DNA of 36,869 bases from Streptomyces durbertensis (GTDB lineage: Bacteria; Actinomycetota; Actinomycetes; Streptomycetales; Streptomycetaceae): contig NZ_WMLF01000004.1 in the NCBI RefSeq assembly GCF_014156695.1, positions 1 through 36,869 on the forward strand. The letters run 5' to 3'. A model generated the notes under the pieces. That model ran no database searches. It had not been told where the DNA came from and was given only the letters and a program-made list of their open reading frames with translations. Position numbers and translations under genes: made by a program. This document shows, piece by piece, positions 16,397 through 23,973 of this stretch (positions are counted from its first letter, which is position 1; each line of letters begins with the position of its first letter).

Positions 16397-16452
16397 GGGC
16401 GGCGGGAGCGGCCACGGGTCACCGGGACCCGACCCGCCTGCTCCCGCCGCCC
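16397..16452. terminator. Two-tier hairpin between rpsB and tsf
   Basis: GGGCGGCGGGAGC (16397-16409) pairs exactly over 13 bp with 16440-16452. The 30-base interval holds a second stem, CGGGTC/GACCCG (16415-16420 and 16426-16431) with a five-base loop. The structure begins six bases past the rpsB stop on the minus strand. In this position it probably attenuates tsf relative to rpsB. Confidence 0.72.
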
Positions 16453-16457
16453 GGATG

Positions 16458-17369
16458 TCAGGCCTGCTCCGCGGGCTTCTCGGCCTCGGCCTCGGCGGCC
16501 GGCGCCTCGGGGGCCTCGGCGGCCGGGGCGTCAGCGGCCGGAGCCTCGACCTGCTCGGCTTCCTTGGGCTGCTCGGCTTCCTTCGCCTTGGCGGCCTCGC
16601 CCTCGAGGAGGTCGCGCTCCCACTCCGGCAGCGGCTCGGCGGCGGCGGACTTCTCGCCGCCCTTGGCCTCGGCGGCACCGGAACGGGCGATCAGGCCCTC
16701 GGCGACGGCGTCGGCGATCACCCGGGTCAGCAGGGTGACGGAGCGGATCGCGTCGTCGTTGCCCGGGATCTTGTAGTCGACCTCGTCCGGGTCGCAGTTG
16801 GTGTCGAGGATCGCGACGACCGGGATGTTGAGCTTGCGGGCCTCGCCGACGGCGATGTGCTCCTTCTTGGTGTCTACGATCCAGACGGCGCTGGGCACCT
16901 TCTGCATGTCGCGGATACCGCCGAGGGTCTTCTCCAGCTTGGCCTTCTCGCGGGAGAGGACCAGCAGCTCCTTCTTGGTGAGGCCGGAGGCGGCCACGTC
17001 CTCGAAGTCGATCTGCTCGAGCTCCTTGAGGCGCTGGAGCCGCTTGTGGACGGTGGAGAAGTTGGTCAGCATGCCGCCGAGCCAGCGCTGGTTCACGAAG
17101 GGCATGCCCACGCGGGTGGCCTGCTCGGCGATGGCCTCCTGGGCCTGCTTCTTCGTACCGACGAACATGACGGAGCCGCCGTGCGCGACGGTCTCCTTGA
17201 CGAACTCGTAGGCGCGGTCGATGTACGACAGCGACTGGAGCAGGTCGATGATGTAGATGCCGTTGCGCTCGGTGAAGATGAAGCGCTTCATCTTCGGGTT
17301 CCAACGACGGGTCTGGTGACCGAAGTGGACGCCGCTCTCCAGCAGCTCCCGCATCGTGACGACGGCCAT
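16458..17369 (-). CDS. rpsB: 30S ribosomal protein S2
   Basis: A 303-residue S2 protein. The family core is complete: [22 protein letters not shown] at the start, [37 protein letters not shown], and [15 protein letters not shown]. The last 60 or so residues form an Ala/Glu/Pro-rich acidic tail ([20 protein letters not shown]), longer than in E. coli and typical of Streptomyces. The ATG at 17369 has AAGGAG seven bases upstream. It is the first gene of the minus-strand rpsB, tsf, pyrH, frr, cdsA series and diverges from the M23-like gene. In other bacteria S2 represses its own mRNA through the leader; I did not identify such a site with confidence here. Confidence 0.97.
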   Translation of the reverse strand: MAVVTMRELLESGVHFGHQTRRWNPKMKRFIFTERNGIYIIDLLQSLSYIDRAYEFVKETVAHGGSVMFVGTKKQAQEAIAEQATRVGMPFVNQRWLGGMLTNFSTVHKRLQRLKELEQIDFEDVAASGLTKKELLVLSREKAKLEKTLGGIRDMQKVPSAVWIVDTKKEHIAVGEARKLNIPVVAILDTNCDPDEVDYKIPGNDDAIRSVTLLTRVIADAVAEGLIARSGAAEAKGGEKSAAAEPLPEWERDLLEGEAAKAKEAEQPKEAEQVEAPAADAPAAEAPEAPAAEAEAEKPAEQA

Positions 17370-17684
17370 GGCCGTACTCCTTGTGTGCATACTCGGTTGT
17401 CGGCGCCACCGGGTCGGCGGCGCCCCTGGCGCCCCTGACGCGTGGCACCCGCGACCGTCACACCTGAGGAGGGGCGGTTCGTCGGGACCGAGTCGGCGGC
17501 CACCTCGAAGGGTGGCGGGGCGCGCGAAGTCGACCCGGTGACCCGGGTCGCCACCAGAAGTGTACGGGAACCGCGGGGCGCCGGACGCCACGAGTGCCGG
17601 ACTGCTCCACGGGGGCCGGGCGGGGTTGTCCACAGGCTCGACCCGGCACTACCGCGAGGGTGGCCAAGCCGTCACCGTGTGTAC
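17370..17684. promoter_or_regulatory. Divergent control region of rpsB and the M23-like gene
   Basis: The 315 bases hold the upstream regions of both genes. TACACT read on the minus strand (17567-17562) is a possible -10 element for rpsB, though no good -35 was found. CGACCC (17531-17536) and GGGTCG (17545-17550) can form a short stem in the rpsB leader. A perfect DnaA-box sequence lies at 17626-17634. No small gene was seen. Confidence 0.4.
17626..17634 (+). promoter_or_regulatory. Sequence matching the Streptomyces DnaA box
   Basis: TTGTCCACA matches exactly the preferred DnaA box of Streptomyces oriC. It lies in non-coding DNA 51 bases before the M23-like start codon and 257 before rpsB. 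A single nine-base match can occur by chance, so binding is unproven. Confidence 0.4.
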
Positions 17685-18290
17685 ATGCGCCTCTCTTCTC
17701 GCCGGTCCGCGCTCGTCGCCCCCGGCCTCCTCGCCTCCGCTCTCCTCGCGGCGGGCCTCCTCCTCTCGGGCCTCCACGTCCCGGGGTCTGCCGCGCTCGC
17801 CGGAGCGGCACGGCAGCAGTCGGAGACGCCGGTGCGGGCATGGCCGTCGCCGTCGGAGGTGGTGTGGCCGCTGCCGGAACCGCTGGTGGTGCGGGGCTTC
17901 GATCCTCCGGCGCAGCCGTGGCTGGCGGGGCACCGCGGGGTGGATCTCGCCGGCGCCGTCGGCCTTCCGGTCCGGGCCGTGGCGGCCGGCCGGGTGCGCT
18001 TCGCGGGCCCGGTCGCGGGTCGTCCGGTGGTCTCCGTGGAGCTCCCCGGTACGGGGAGGCCGCCGCTGCGCGTGACCTACGAACCGGTGGACGCCGTCGT
18101 CACCGCCGGACAGGAGGTGGCCGCCGGGCAGATCCTGGGGACGCTGCGCGCGGGGCCGTCGCACTGCGGCGAGGCGGGCGCCGGGACGCGCCCGTGCCTC
18201 CACTGGGGCCTGCGGCGGGGCGAGCACTACCTGAACCCGTTGTGGCTGGTCCGGCCGCACCGGCCGGTGCTGCTGCCGCTGAGCGACTGA
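17685..18290 (+). CDS. Secreted M23 (LytM-like) peptidase-family protein lacking catalytic histidines
   Basis: A 201-residue protein with an N-terminal signal peptide or anchor (LVAPGLLASALLAAGLLLSGL, about residues 10-30) and one LytM/M23 domain (about 60-190). In active LytM enzymes zinc is held by HxxxD and the second histidine of HxH. Here HRGVD supplies H83 and D87, and CLHWG supplies H173. The first histidine of HxH is a cysteine (C171), and the histidine of the YxHL-like motif reads YEPV. Both residues that assist catalysis therefore appear missing. Conserved cysteines (C161, C171) may form a disulfide outside the cell. The same position beside rpsB is kept in actinobacteria, as I recall. 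It may bind peptidoglycan or regulate another hydrolase rather than cut. The start ATG is chosen for the signal peptide; a GTG two codons upstream is possible. Confidence 0.82.
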   Translation: MRLSSRRSALVAPGLLASALLAAGLLLSGLHVPGSAALAGAARQQSETPVRAWPSPSEVVWPLPEPLVVRGFDPPAQPWLAGHRGVDLAGAVGLPVRAVAAGRVRFAGPVAGRPVVSVELPGTGRPPLRVTYEPVDAVVTAGQEVAAGQILGTLRAGPSHCGEAGAGTRPCLHWGLRRGEHYLNPLWLVRPHRPVLLPLSD

Positions 18291-18322
18291 CTCCCGCCCC
18301 GGGGCGTCGGTCGCGCTTCGGC

Positions 18323-18374
18323 GGGGTCAGGACGCGGGGACCAGGACAGGGGGTCAGGATGCGGGGGTCAGCGC
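18323..18374. repeat. Short G-rich tandem motif between convergent genes
   Basis: GGGGTCAGGACGCG begins at 18323. Related units GGGACCAGGACAG, GGGGTCAGGATGCG and GGGGTCAGCGCG follow in succession into the end of the TetR gene. The period is about 13-14 bp. It fills the gap between the convergent M23-like and TetR genes, where no clear terminator hairpin was seen. Confidence 0.45.
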
Positions 18375-18958
18375 GAGCCCCCGCGCACTCCGTTCAACGC
18401 CATGGCGACCGCCGCCTCGGTGATCTCCTCCGGGCTCTCCGCCGCGCCGAGTTCGATCCGGCGGACGGCCGCGTCGACGACGCCCTGGAGCAGCATGGCC
18501 GCCATGCGCGGCTGCTCCTGGCCGAGCTCCTCCAGCGCCTCCACGGTCATGGCGATCAGCCCGCCGTGCGCGGCGCGGATCTTCTCCCTGGCACCCTGGT
18601 CCAGCTCGCCGGCCGAGATCGCCACCACCGCGCGGTGCCTGCGGTCCCCCACAAGGGCGAGCTGCCGGCGCACATACGCCTCGATCCGCCCCTCAGGTGT
18701 GTCGGCCTCCGCCATGGCGGCCTCCACCTCGGCCGCCCAGACGGGGAAGTCCACCGCGCACAGTTCCTCCACCACGGCCGCCCGGGAACGGAAGTACTCG
18801 TACACCGAGGAGCGGGCCAGGCCGGTGCGCTCGGCCAGGGCGGGGAAGGTCAGCGCGTCGGTGCCTCCCTCGGACAGCAGGGTCCGGGCCGCGTCGAGGA
18901 GAGCGCGGCGCTGCATGGTCCGGTGCTCGGCCACGGAGGCCGCTCGAATCCTGGGCAC
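18368..18958 (-). CDS. TetR-family transcriptional regulator
   Basis: A 196-residue regulator. The N-terminal TetR DNA-binding domain runs from about residue 14 to 62 and includes LLDAARTLLSEGGTDALTF and the helix-turn-helix FPALAERTGLARSSVYEYFRSR. The C-terminal helical ligand and dimer domain (about 70-185) is not specific enough to name an effector. The start is the GTG at 18958. Its target is unknown. The nearest gene, the convergent M23-like one, is not an obvious target since no shared divergent promoter exists; whiG lies upstream on the same strand but 94 bases away. Conservation of this gene beside whiG in Streptomyces (from memory) hints at a developmental or cell-envelope role, which is speculative. 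Confidence 0.9.
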   Translation of the reverse strand: MPRIRAASVAEHRTMQRRALLDAARTLLSEGGTDALTFPALAERTGLARSSVYEYFRSRAAVVEELCAVDFPVWAAEVEAAMAEADTPEGRIEAYVRRQLALVGDRRHRAVVAISAGELDQGAREKIRAAHGGLIAMTVEALEELGQEQPRMAAMLLQGVVDAAVRRIELGAAESPEEITEAAVAMALNGVRGGSR

Positions 18959-19052
18959 CCGTCCACCATAGAGAAACGGAGGCGTGGGACGGAAGCCGAG
19001 CGCACCCCGGGACTCGCGCGCCGGCCGTTCGCGCGCCGTGCGCCCCCTCCGG

Positions 19053-19877
19053 TCAGCTGCCCACGTGGGCGAGCTTGGCGCGCAGCTGCAACACGGACTT
19101 CGTGTGGATCTGGCTGACCCGGCTCTCCGTGACGCCCAGCACGGCTCCGATCTCCGCGAGCGTCAGACCTTCGTAGTAGTAGAGCGTGACGACGGTCTTC
19201 TCACGGTCCGGGAGGGTGTTGACGGCCCGGGCGAGGAGCCGCTTGAGTTCGCGGTCCTCGGCGATCTCCACCGGGTTGTCGGCGGCGGTGTCCTCCAGCG
19301 TGTCCATCAGGCTCAGCTGGTCGCCGCCCTCACCGCCCAGTTGCAGCGGCTCCTCCAGCGCGACGACGTTGGCCAGCGACAGCTGGCTGAAGACACCGTG
19401 CAGCTCCTCGACGGCGATGCCCAGCTCGGCCGCCACCTCGGTCTCGCTCGGGGTGCGGCGCAGCTCGGCTCCGAGCTTGGCGTACGCGCGCTCCACCTCG
19501 CGTGCCTTCTGGCGCACCGAGCGCGGGATCCAATCGAGCGCACGGAGTTCGTCGATCATCGCGCCCCGGATGCGGGAGATCGCGTAGGTCTCGAACTTGA
19601 TCGAGCGCGTCAGGTCGAACTTCTCGATCGCGTCGATCAGCCCGAGCACGCCGGAGGAGACGAAGTCGGCCTGCTCCACCGTGGGCGGCAGGCCCACGCC
19701 GACGCGGCCGGCCACGTACTTCACCAGCGGTGAGTAGTGCAGGATCAGCTGTTCGCGCAGCCGCTCGTCTGCCGTGTCCTTGTACAGCCGCCACAGCTCC
19801 TCCACGGAGCTCGGAGCCGGTCGCGCGTCGACGGCCGCCGGAGCGGGGCGCGGGGACGCGGTGGTGTGGTGGGGCAT
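19053..19877 (-). CDS. whiG: RNA polymerase sigma factor WhiG
   Basis: A 274-residue sigma factor of the FliA/SigD class that starts aerial-hypha sporulation in Streptomyces by driving genes such as whiH and whiI; the anti-sigma factor RsiG with cyclic-di-GMP holds it inactive. Region 2 (about 45-115) contains [19 protein letters not shown] and [23 protein letters not shown]; region 3 follows ([20 protein letters not shown]); region 4 holds the helix-turn-helix [24 protein letters not shown]. The ATG at 19877 has AGGTGA a few bases upstream. The N-terminal 25 residues are Pro/Ala-rich. The gene stands alone after dprA with a 327-base upstream gap. Confidence 0.97.
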   Translation of the reverse strand: MPHHTTASPRPAPAAVDARPAPSSVEELWRLYKDTADERLREQLILHYSPLVKYVAGRVGVGLPPTVEQADFVSSGVLGLIDAIEKFDLTRSIKFETYAISRIRGAMIDELRALDWIPRSVRQKAREVERAYAKLGAELRRTPSETEVAAELGIAVEELHGVFSQLSLANVVALEEPLQLGGEGGDQLSLMDTLEDTAADNPVEIAEDRELKRLLARAVNTLPDREKTVVTLYYYEGLTLAEIGAVLGVTESRVSQIHTKSVLQLRAKLAHVGS

Positions 19878-20204
19878 TCGTCACCTGGAACAGTTCTGCC
19901 GTGGTCGAGGGGGAGCGGGCACGTCGGCTTCGGGGCGGGCCGGCGCTTCGGGCAGTGGGACCTCGGGACCGCGTGGACGGGGCGGAGGGGAACCTCGCGA
20001 GCGTAGCGTGACCGGAAGCTCACACCTGGCTAAGAGCGTTCGATCTGGCATCCGCAGATACGTTCCTTGTGCCGCACCCCGGGGGGAGGCGCCGGTCAGA
20101 GGTACGGGCTGGCGGTGCGGCGCGGCCCGCCGATCGGGGTGCATGGCCTCACCCTTTCACTCACCCGCCGCAGTTCAAGGACCGCTCTGTCACCTGATGG
20201 AGTG
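19878..20204. promoter_or_regulatory. Gene-free stretch between dprA and whiG
   Basis: The 327 bases should contain the whiG promoter and the end of the dprA transcript. GCCGCACC (20071-20078) pairs with GGTGCGGC (20114-20121) over 8 bp with a 35-base loop, a weak terminator candidate. The minus-strand TACGCT near 20003-20008 is a possible -10 element without a good -35. An open minus-strand frame from 20144 has no recognisable protein features and was not called. Confidence 0.35.
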
Positions 20205-21398
20205 TCAACCGGACGGGTGTCCCAGCTGCCAGTGGCCGCCGCGGCTGAGCACGAAGCCGAGCGAGCACAGTTCGAGCAGTCGCGCCCTGACATCGGGTTC
20301 CGGCAGTCCGGCCCGCTCGGACAACTGGCCGGAAGTGACCGCGGCGTGCGCCGGCAGCAGCTCCAGCACCTCCCGGGTCCGCGGATGCAGCAGATCCCGC
20401 GGCAACGCCGGGCCCTCCTCCCGGGGTGCGAGATCCCCCATCTCCCCGACGAGTTCGATCACCTCCGCCGCGTCGGTGACCAGTTCGCCCTCCTCTCTCA
20501 GCAGCCGGTGGACGCCGCCGGAGAGAGGCGAGGACACCGGCCCGGGCACGCCCATCACGTGGCGGCCGAGAGCCGCCGCCCTGCGGGCGGTCACCAGCGC
20601 GCCGCTGCGCAGCTGGGCCTCCACGACCACCGTGCCCCTGGCGAGGGCGGCGATCAGCCGGTTGCGCTGCAGGAAGCGGCTCCGGGTGGGGTGGGCGCCC
20701 GGCGGCAGCTCGGCCAGCAGGATCCCCTCCACGGCGACCCGCTCGATCAGCGCCCGGTGCGCCCGCGGGTAGGGCCGGTCGACTCCGCAGGCCAGCACCC
20801 CGACGGTCAGCCCGCCGGCGGCGAGCGCGCCTCTGTGGGCGGCGCCGTCCACCCCGTGGGCCGCGCCGGACACCACGCTCCAGCCCCGCTCGGCGAGGCC
20901 GCCCGCCAGCCGGGCCGCCGCCCAGGCCCCGTACTCCGTGCAGGCCCGGGCCCCCACGACCGCGACCGAGCGCAGCGCCGCCAGCCGCAGCGAGCACCGC
21001 CCCCTGACCCACAGCCCCAGCGGCCGGGCGTGGCCGAGGTCGTCGAGCTGTCCCGGCCACTCGCGGTCCCCCGGGCACAGGAAACGTCCGCCGAGCGCGC
21101 CCACCGCGGCCAGGTCCCGCTCGGGCTCGGCCCTCGCCAGGCGGGCGCGCAACCGCTCCCACCGCTCGGCGGGCACGCGGTCGGGAGGGGTGCCGCTGCG
21201 GAGCGCCTCTCCCAGCCCGAGCGCCCCGTGCACGTCGACGAGCGCCCCGACCAGTTCGTCTCCCGGCTCCACCGCCGTACTGAGCGCGGCCCGCGCCAGA
21301 CGTTCGGCGTCCCCGGGCGGCGCGCCGCCCGCCTCCGGCGCGTCACCGGGACCCGGGGCCTGCCCTGACGTCGGCTCCCCGGTGGGGCCGGCGGTCAC
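20205..21398 (-). CDS. dprA: DNA processing protein DprA (Smf family)
   Basis: A 397-residue DprA protein, which binds single-stranded DNA and loads RecA during natural transformation and is widespread in bacteria not known to be competent. The Rossmann-like core contains VAVVGARACTEYG, GWSVVSGAAHGVDGAAHRGAL, and VGVLACGVDRPYPRAH, followed by GTVVVEAQLRSGALVTARRAA. A winged-helix domain ends the protein (about 335-397: RTREVLELLPAHAAVTSGQL and beyond). The first 40 residues are Pro/Gly-rich. The GTG at 21398 overlaps the comM stop by four bases (GTGA), with GGGAG seven bases upstream, so the two are translationally coupled. Confidence 0.95.
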   Translation of the reverse strand: MTAGPTGEPTSGQAPGPGDAPEAGGAPPGDAERLARAALSTAVEPGDELVGALVDVHGALGLGEALRSGTPPDRVPAERWERLRARLARAEPERDLAAVGALGGRFLCPGDREWPGQLDDLGHARPLGLWVRGRCSLRLAALRSVAVVGARACTEYGAWAAARLAGGLAERGWSVVSGAAHGVDGAAHRGALAAGGLTVGVLACGVDRPYPRAHRALIERVAVEGILLAELPPGAHPTRSRFLQRNRLIAALARGTVVVEAQLRSGALVTARRAAALGRHVMGVPGPVSSPLSGGVHRLLREEGELVTDAAEVIELVGEMGDLAPREEGPALPRDLLHPRTREVLELLPAHAAVTSGQLSERAGLPEPDVRARLLELCSLGFVLSRGGHWQLGHPSG

Positions 21399-23005
21399 CG
21401 TCGGCTCCCGGCCGGGGCGCCGCGGCTGATGCCCGTGCGCAGCTCCAGCGCGGCCGCCACGTCACGCCGTTCCGGTCGCTCCCGGCCGGCGAGGTCCGCT
21501 AGGGTCCAGGCGACCCGCAGCACCCTGTCCAGGCCGCGGGCGGTGAGGAAACCGCGCTCCATGTCGTCCTCCGCGTCCGTGAGCGCGCCGGAGGACAGCG
21601 GCCAGCGGGTGCGGAGCTCGTGGCCCGGCACCTCGCTGTTCGTCCGCCACGGTGTCCCGGCCAGTCGGGCGGCCGCGCGCTCCCGCGCGACGGCGACCCT
21701 GGCGGCGACGGTCTCGGTGCTCTCCGCCGAGCCGGCGCCGGTGAGCAGCTCGGACCGGGAGACCGGCTCGACGCTCACCCTCAGGTCGACCCGGTCCAGA
21801 AGCGGACCGGACAGGCGCGCCCGGTAGCGGCGCACCGACGCGGGCCGGCACTCGCACTCCCCCGCCGTCGTACCGTGCCGGCCGCACGGGCAGGGATTCG
21901 CGGCGAGGACGAGGAGCAGCCGGGCGGGCAGCCGCAGCATGCCGTTGGCGCGGGCGACGACCACCTGCCCCGACTCCAGCGGCTGGCGGAGCGCGTCCAG
22001 CACCCGGGCGCCGCATTCCGCGGCCTCGTCGAGGAAGAGCACGCCGTGGTGGGCGAGGGAGACCGCGCCCGGCCGGGGCAGGCCGGTGCCGCCGCCGATG
22101 AGGGACGCCATGCTGGCGGAGTGGTGCGGCGCGCAGTACGGCGGCCGGGAGACCAGCGGCTGGCCGGGTGGCAGTACCCCCGCGACGGAGTGGACCGCCG
22201 TCGCCTCCAGTGACTCCTTGGATGTCAGCGGCGGCAGCAGCCCGGGCAGCCGCTCGGCAAGCATCGTTTTGCCTGCGCCCGGCGGGCCTTTGAGGAACAG
22301 GTGGTGCCGACCGGCTGCGGCGACCTCCAGGGCGCGTCTGGCGGCGTGCTGGCCGGCGACCTGCGCCAGGTCGGGCGCGTGGGAGGCGGCGGGGAGCAGC
22401 GCCGCGTGGCCGCCGCCGGGGACGGCGAGGCCGGCGAGGGCGAGGTCGGAGGCGCCCTCGGGCGCGGGCGCCGGCTCCTCGTCCGGTGGCGGCTCGTCGC
22501 TGAGCAGGGCGATGAGCTGGCGGAGCGTGCGGACGCCGAGCACCGCCACGCCGGGCACCAGCGCCGCCTCGGAGGCTGTCTGCTCGGGTACGACAACCTG
22601 GCGGTAGCCGGCGTCGGCGGCGGCGAGCACGGCCGGCAGGACGCCGCGCACCGGCCGCACCCTGCCGTCGAGGCCCAGCTCGCCGACCATCATCAGCTCG
22701 GTGAGCTGCCGCGGGTCGACGCGCTCGGCGGCGCCGAGGACGGCACACGCGACGGCGAGGTCGAAGCCCGAGCCGCCCTTGGGCACGGAGGCCGGGCTGA
22801 GTCCGACGGTCAGCTTCTTCTGCGGCCACTGGACACCCGAGTTGACCAGCGCCGCCCGTACCCGGTCGCGGCTCTCGCTGAGGGACTTGTCGGGCAGCCC
22901 GACCAGGGTGAAGCCGGCGACGCCCGGTTCGAGGTCGGCCTGGACCTCGACCAGCACCCCGTCGACGCCGACAAGCGCGACCGAGCACGTCCTGGCGAAG
23001 CCCAT
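21395..23005 (-). CDS. comM: ComM/YifB-family AAA+ ATPase (Mg-chelatase-like)
   Basis: A 536-residue protein. An N-terminal Lon-protease-like domain (about 20-165, GVAGFTLVGLPDKSLSESRDRVRAAL and LSPASVPKGGSGFDLAVA) precedes the AAA+ core with Walker A GPPGAGKT (240-247) and Walker B GVLFLDE. A cysteine-rich zinc-type motif follows in NPCPCG, continuing to ECEC, and a C-terminal helical Mg-chelatase domain ends the chain. In naturally transformable species ComM is a helicase that drives branch migration during integration of taken-up DNA. Its role in Streptomyces is unknown. It lies one base after yraN and overlaps dprA by four bases, forming a tight yraN-comM-dprA unit. The ATG at 23005 gives the conserved start MGFARTCSVAL. 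Confidence 0.94.
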   Translation of the reverse strand: MGFARTCSVALVGVDGVLVEVQADLEPGVAGFTLVGLPDKSLSESRDRVRAALVNSGVQWPQKKLTVGLSPASVPKGGSGFDLAVACAVLGAAERVDPRQLTELMMVGELGLDGRVRPVRGVLPAVLAAADAGYRQVVVPEQTASEAALVPGVAVLGVRTLRQLIALLSDEPPPDEEPAPAPEGASDLALAGLAVPGGGHAALLPAASHAPDLAQVAGQHAARRALEVAAAGRHHLFLKGPPGAGKTMLAERLPGLLPPLTSKESLEATAVHSVAGVLPPGQPLVSRPPYCAPHHSASMASLIGGGTGLPRPGAVSLAHHGVLFLDEAAECGARVLDALRQPLESGQVVVARANGMLRLPARLLLVLAANPCPCGRHGTTAGECECRPASVRRYRARLSGPLLDRVDLRVSVEPVSRSELLTGAGSAESTETVAARVAVARERAAARLAGTPWRTNSEVPGHELRTRWPLSSGALTDAEDDMERGFLTARGLDRVLRVAWTLADLAGRERPERRDVAAALELRTGISRGAPAGSRR

Positions 23006-23006
23006 C

Positions 23007-23381
23007 TCAGCCGACCCCCCGGACGTGCTCCACGCGGGGCGCGCCGCGCGGTGGCAGGGTGACGGCCACCACGTCGAGCCGTACGCCGCCGGCCGGCAGG
23101 GAGCCGTACCGGTCGATCCAGCGCTCGCTCAGCCAGCGCGCGGCGAGTCGGCGGAGCTGCGCGGTCTTGCGCGGACCCACCGCCGCGAGCGCGGGTTCCG
23201 GGCCGCCGGCCCGGCGGGTCTTGACCTCGCAGATCACCAGCGTGTCGGTCTGCCGGGCGACGATGTCCAGCTCGCCCTCGCGGCAGCGCCAGTTGCGCTC
23301 CAGGATGGCCATCCCGGCCTGCCGCAGCCGCCGGGCGGCCAGGTCCTCCCCGTAGCGGCAGAGTCCACCTCGTGCGTTCAT
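23007..23381 (-). CDS. YraN/UPF0102 family protein, endonuclease-like fold
   Basis: A 124-residue member of UPF0102. The nuclease-type core motif is present: GELDIVAR (with E37 and D39) followed by ICEVKTR (E52 and K54), the acidic and lysine residues expected of the Holliday-junction-resolvase-like fold. The family function is not established. The ATG at 23381 has GGAGG ten bases upstream; longer open frames upstream are low-complexity and cross the DnaA-box region. It lies one base before comM, and the context suggests a role in DNA processing with ComM and DprA. Confidence 0.92.
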   Translation of the reverse strand: MNARGGLCRYGEDLAARRLRQAGMAILERNWRCREGELDIVARQTDTLVICEVKTRRAGGPEPALAAVGPRKTAQLRRLAARWLSERWIDRYGSLPAGGVRLDVVAVTLPPRGAPRVEHVRGVG

Positions 23382-23445
23382 CGCTTCCACCTCCGGGCCC
23401 GAGAGTGGCGCAGGACCCGGAAAGAAGTGGATCTTGAACGGAATC

Positions 23446-23472
23446 GGTGGATAACTCGCGGGTTGTGGACAA
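23446..23472 (-). promoter_or_regulatory. Pair of DnaA-box-like sequences upstream of yraN
   Basis: Read on the minus strand, TTGTCCACA (23472-23464) matches the Streptomyces DnaA box exactly, and TTATCCACC (23454-23446) matches the general box at eight of nine bases. They are in the same orientation with an 18-bp period. They lie 65-91 bases upstream of the yraN start in non-coding DNA, where binding could affect yraN-comM-dprA. Binding is not shown. Confidence 0.45.
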
Positions 23473-23610
23473 CTCGGCCACCCGATCGGGGGAACCGGGC
23501 CCCCACCACGCATGGCGGGCGCGTCAGCGGCTATCACTGGAGCAGCGCGGGTGGCAGGCTCCCGGGTCCGGCACGGAGTCAGCCGCGCACAGGGTCAGCC
23601 GCTGACGGGG

Positions 23611-23934
23611 TCAGCCGCTGAAGCCGCTGTCCTCGGGGAGGTTGAGGTCGCTCTTGTTGAGTTCCTCGATGTTCACGTCCTTGAAGGTCAGCACCCTGAC
23701 CTGCTTGACGAAGCGGGCCGGCCGGTACATGTCCCACACCCAGGCGTCGGCCATGGAGACCTCGAAGAAGACCTCACCCTGGTCGGAGTGCACCTGCATC
23801 TCGTAGTCGTTGGTGAGGTAGAAGCGCCGTTCCGTCTCGATCACGTACTTGAACAGCCCGACGACGTCTCGGTACTCCCGGTAGAGCTTCAGCTCCATCT
23901 CGGTCTCGTACTTCTCGAGATCCTCGGCGCTCAT
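23611..23934 (-). CDS. DUF2469 conserved actinobacterial protein
   Basis: A 107-residue acidic protein conserved in actinobacteria next to lepB and the rplS cluster. Features are MSAEDLEKYETEMELKLYREYRDVVGLFKYV at the N-terminus, then ETERRFYLTND and the aromatic-rich VSMADAWVWDMYRPARF. No catalytic motif or signal peptide is seen, so the protein is probably cytoplasmic. Its function is unknown. The ATG at 23934 has AAGGGGAA six bases upstream; a longer frame from 23967 lacks such a site. It lies 39 bases downstream of the last signal peptidase gene on the same strand and is probably cotranscribed with it. A 229-base gap separates it from yraN. Confidence 0.92.
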   Translation of the reverse strand: MSAEDLEKYETEMELKLYREYRDVVGLFKYVIETERRFYLTNDYEMQVHSDQGEVFFEVSMADAWVWDMYRPARFVKQVRVLTFKDVNIEELNKSDLNLPEDSGFSG

Positions 23935-23973
23935 GGCGTGTTCCCCTTCAGCCGTGCGTGCCCCCATTGTGCG

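Noticed and set aside
19881-20144. Small minus-strand gene between dprA and whiG
   Set aside because: An ATG with GTGAGG upstream exists, but the product is Pro/Arg-rich without features, and the region should carry the whiG promoter.
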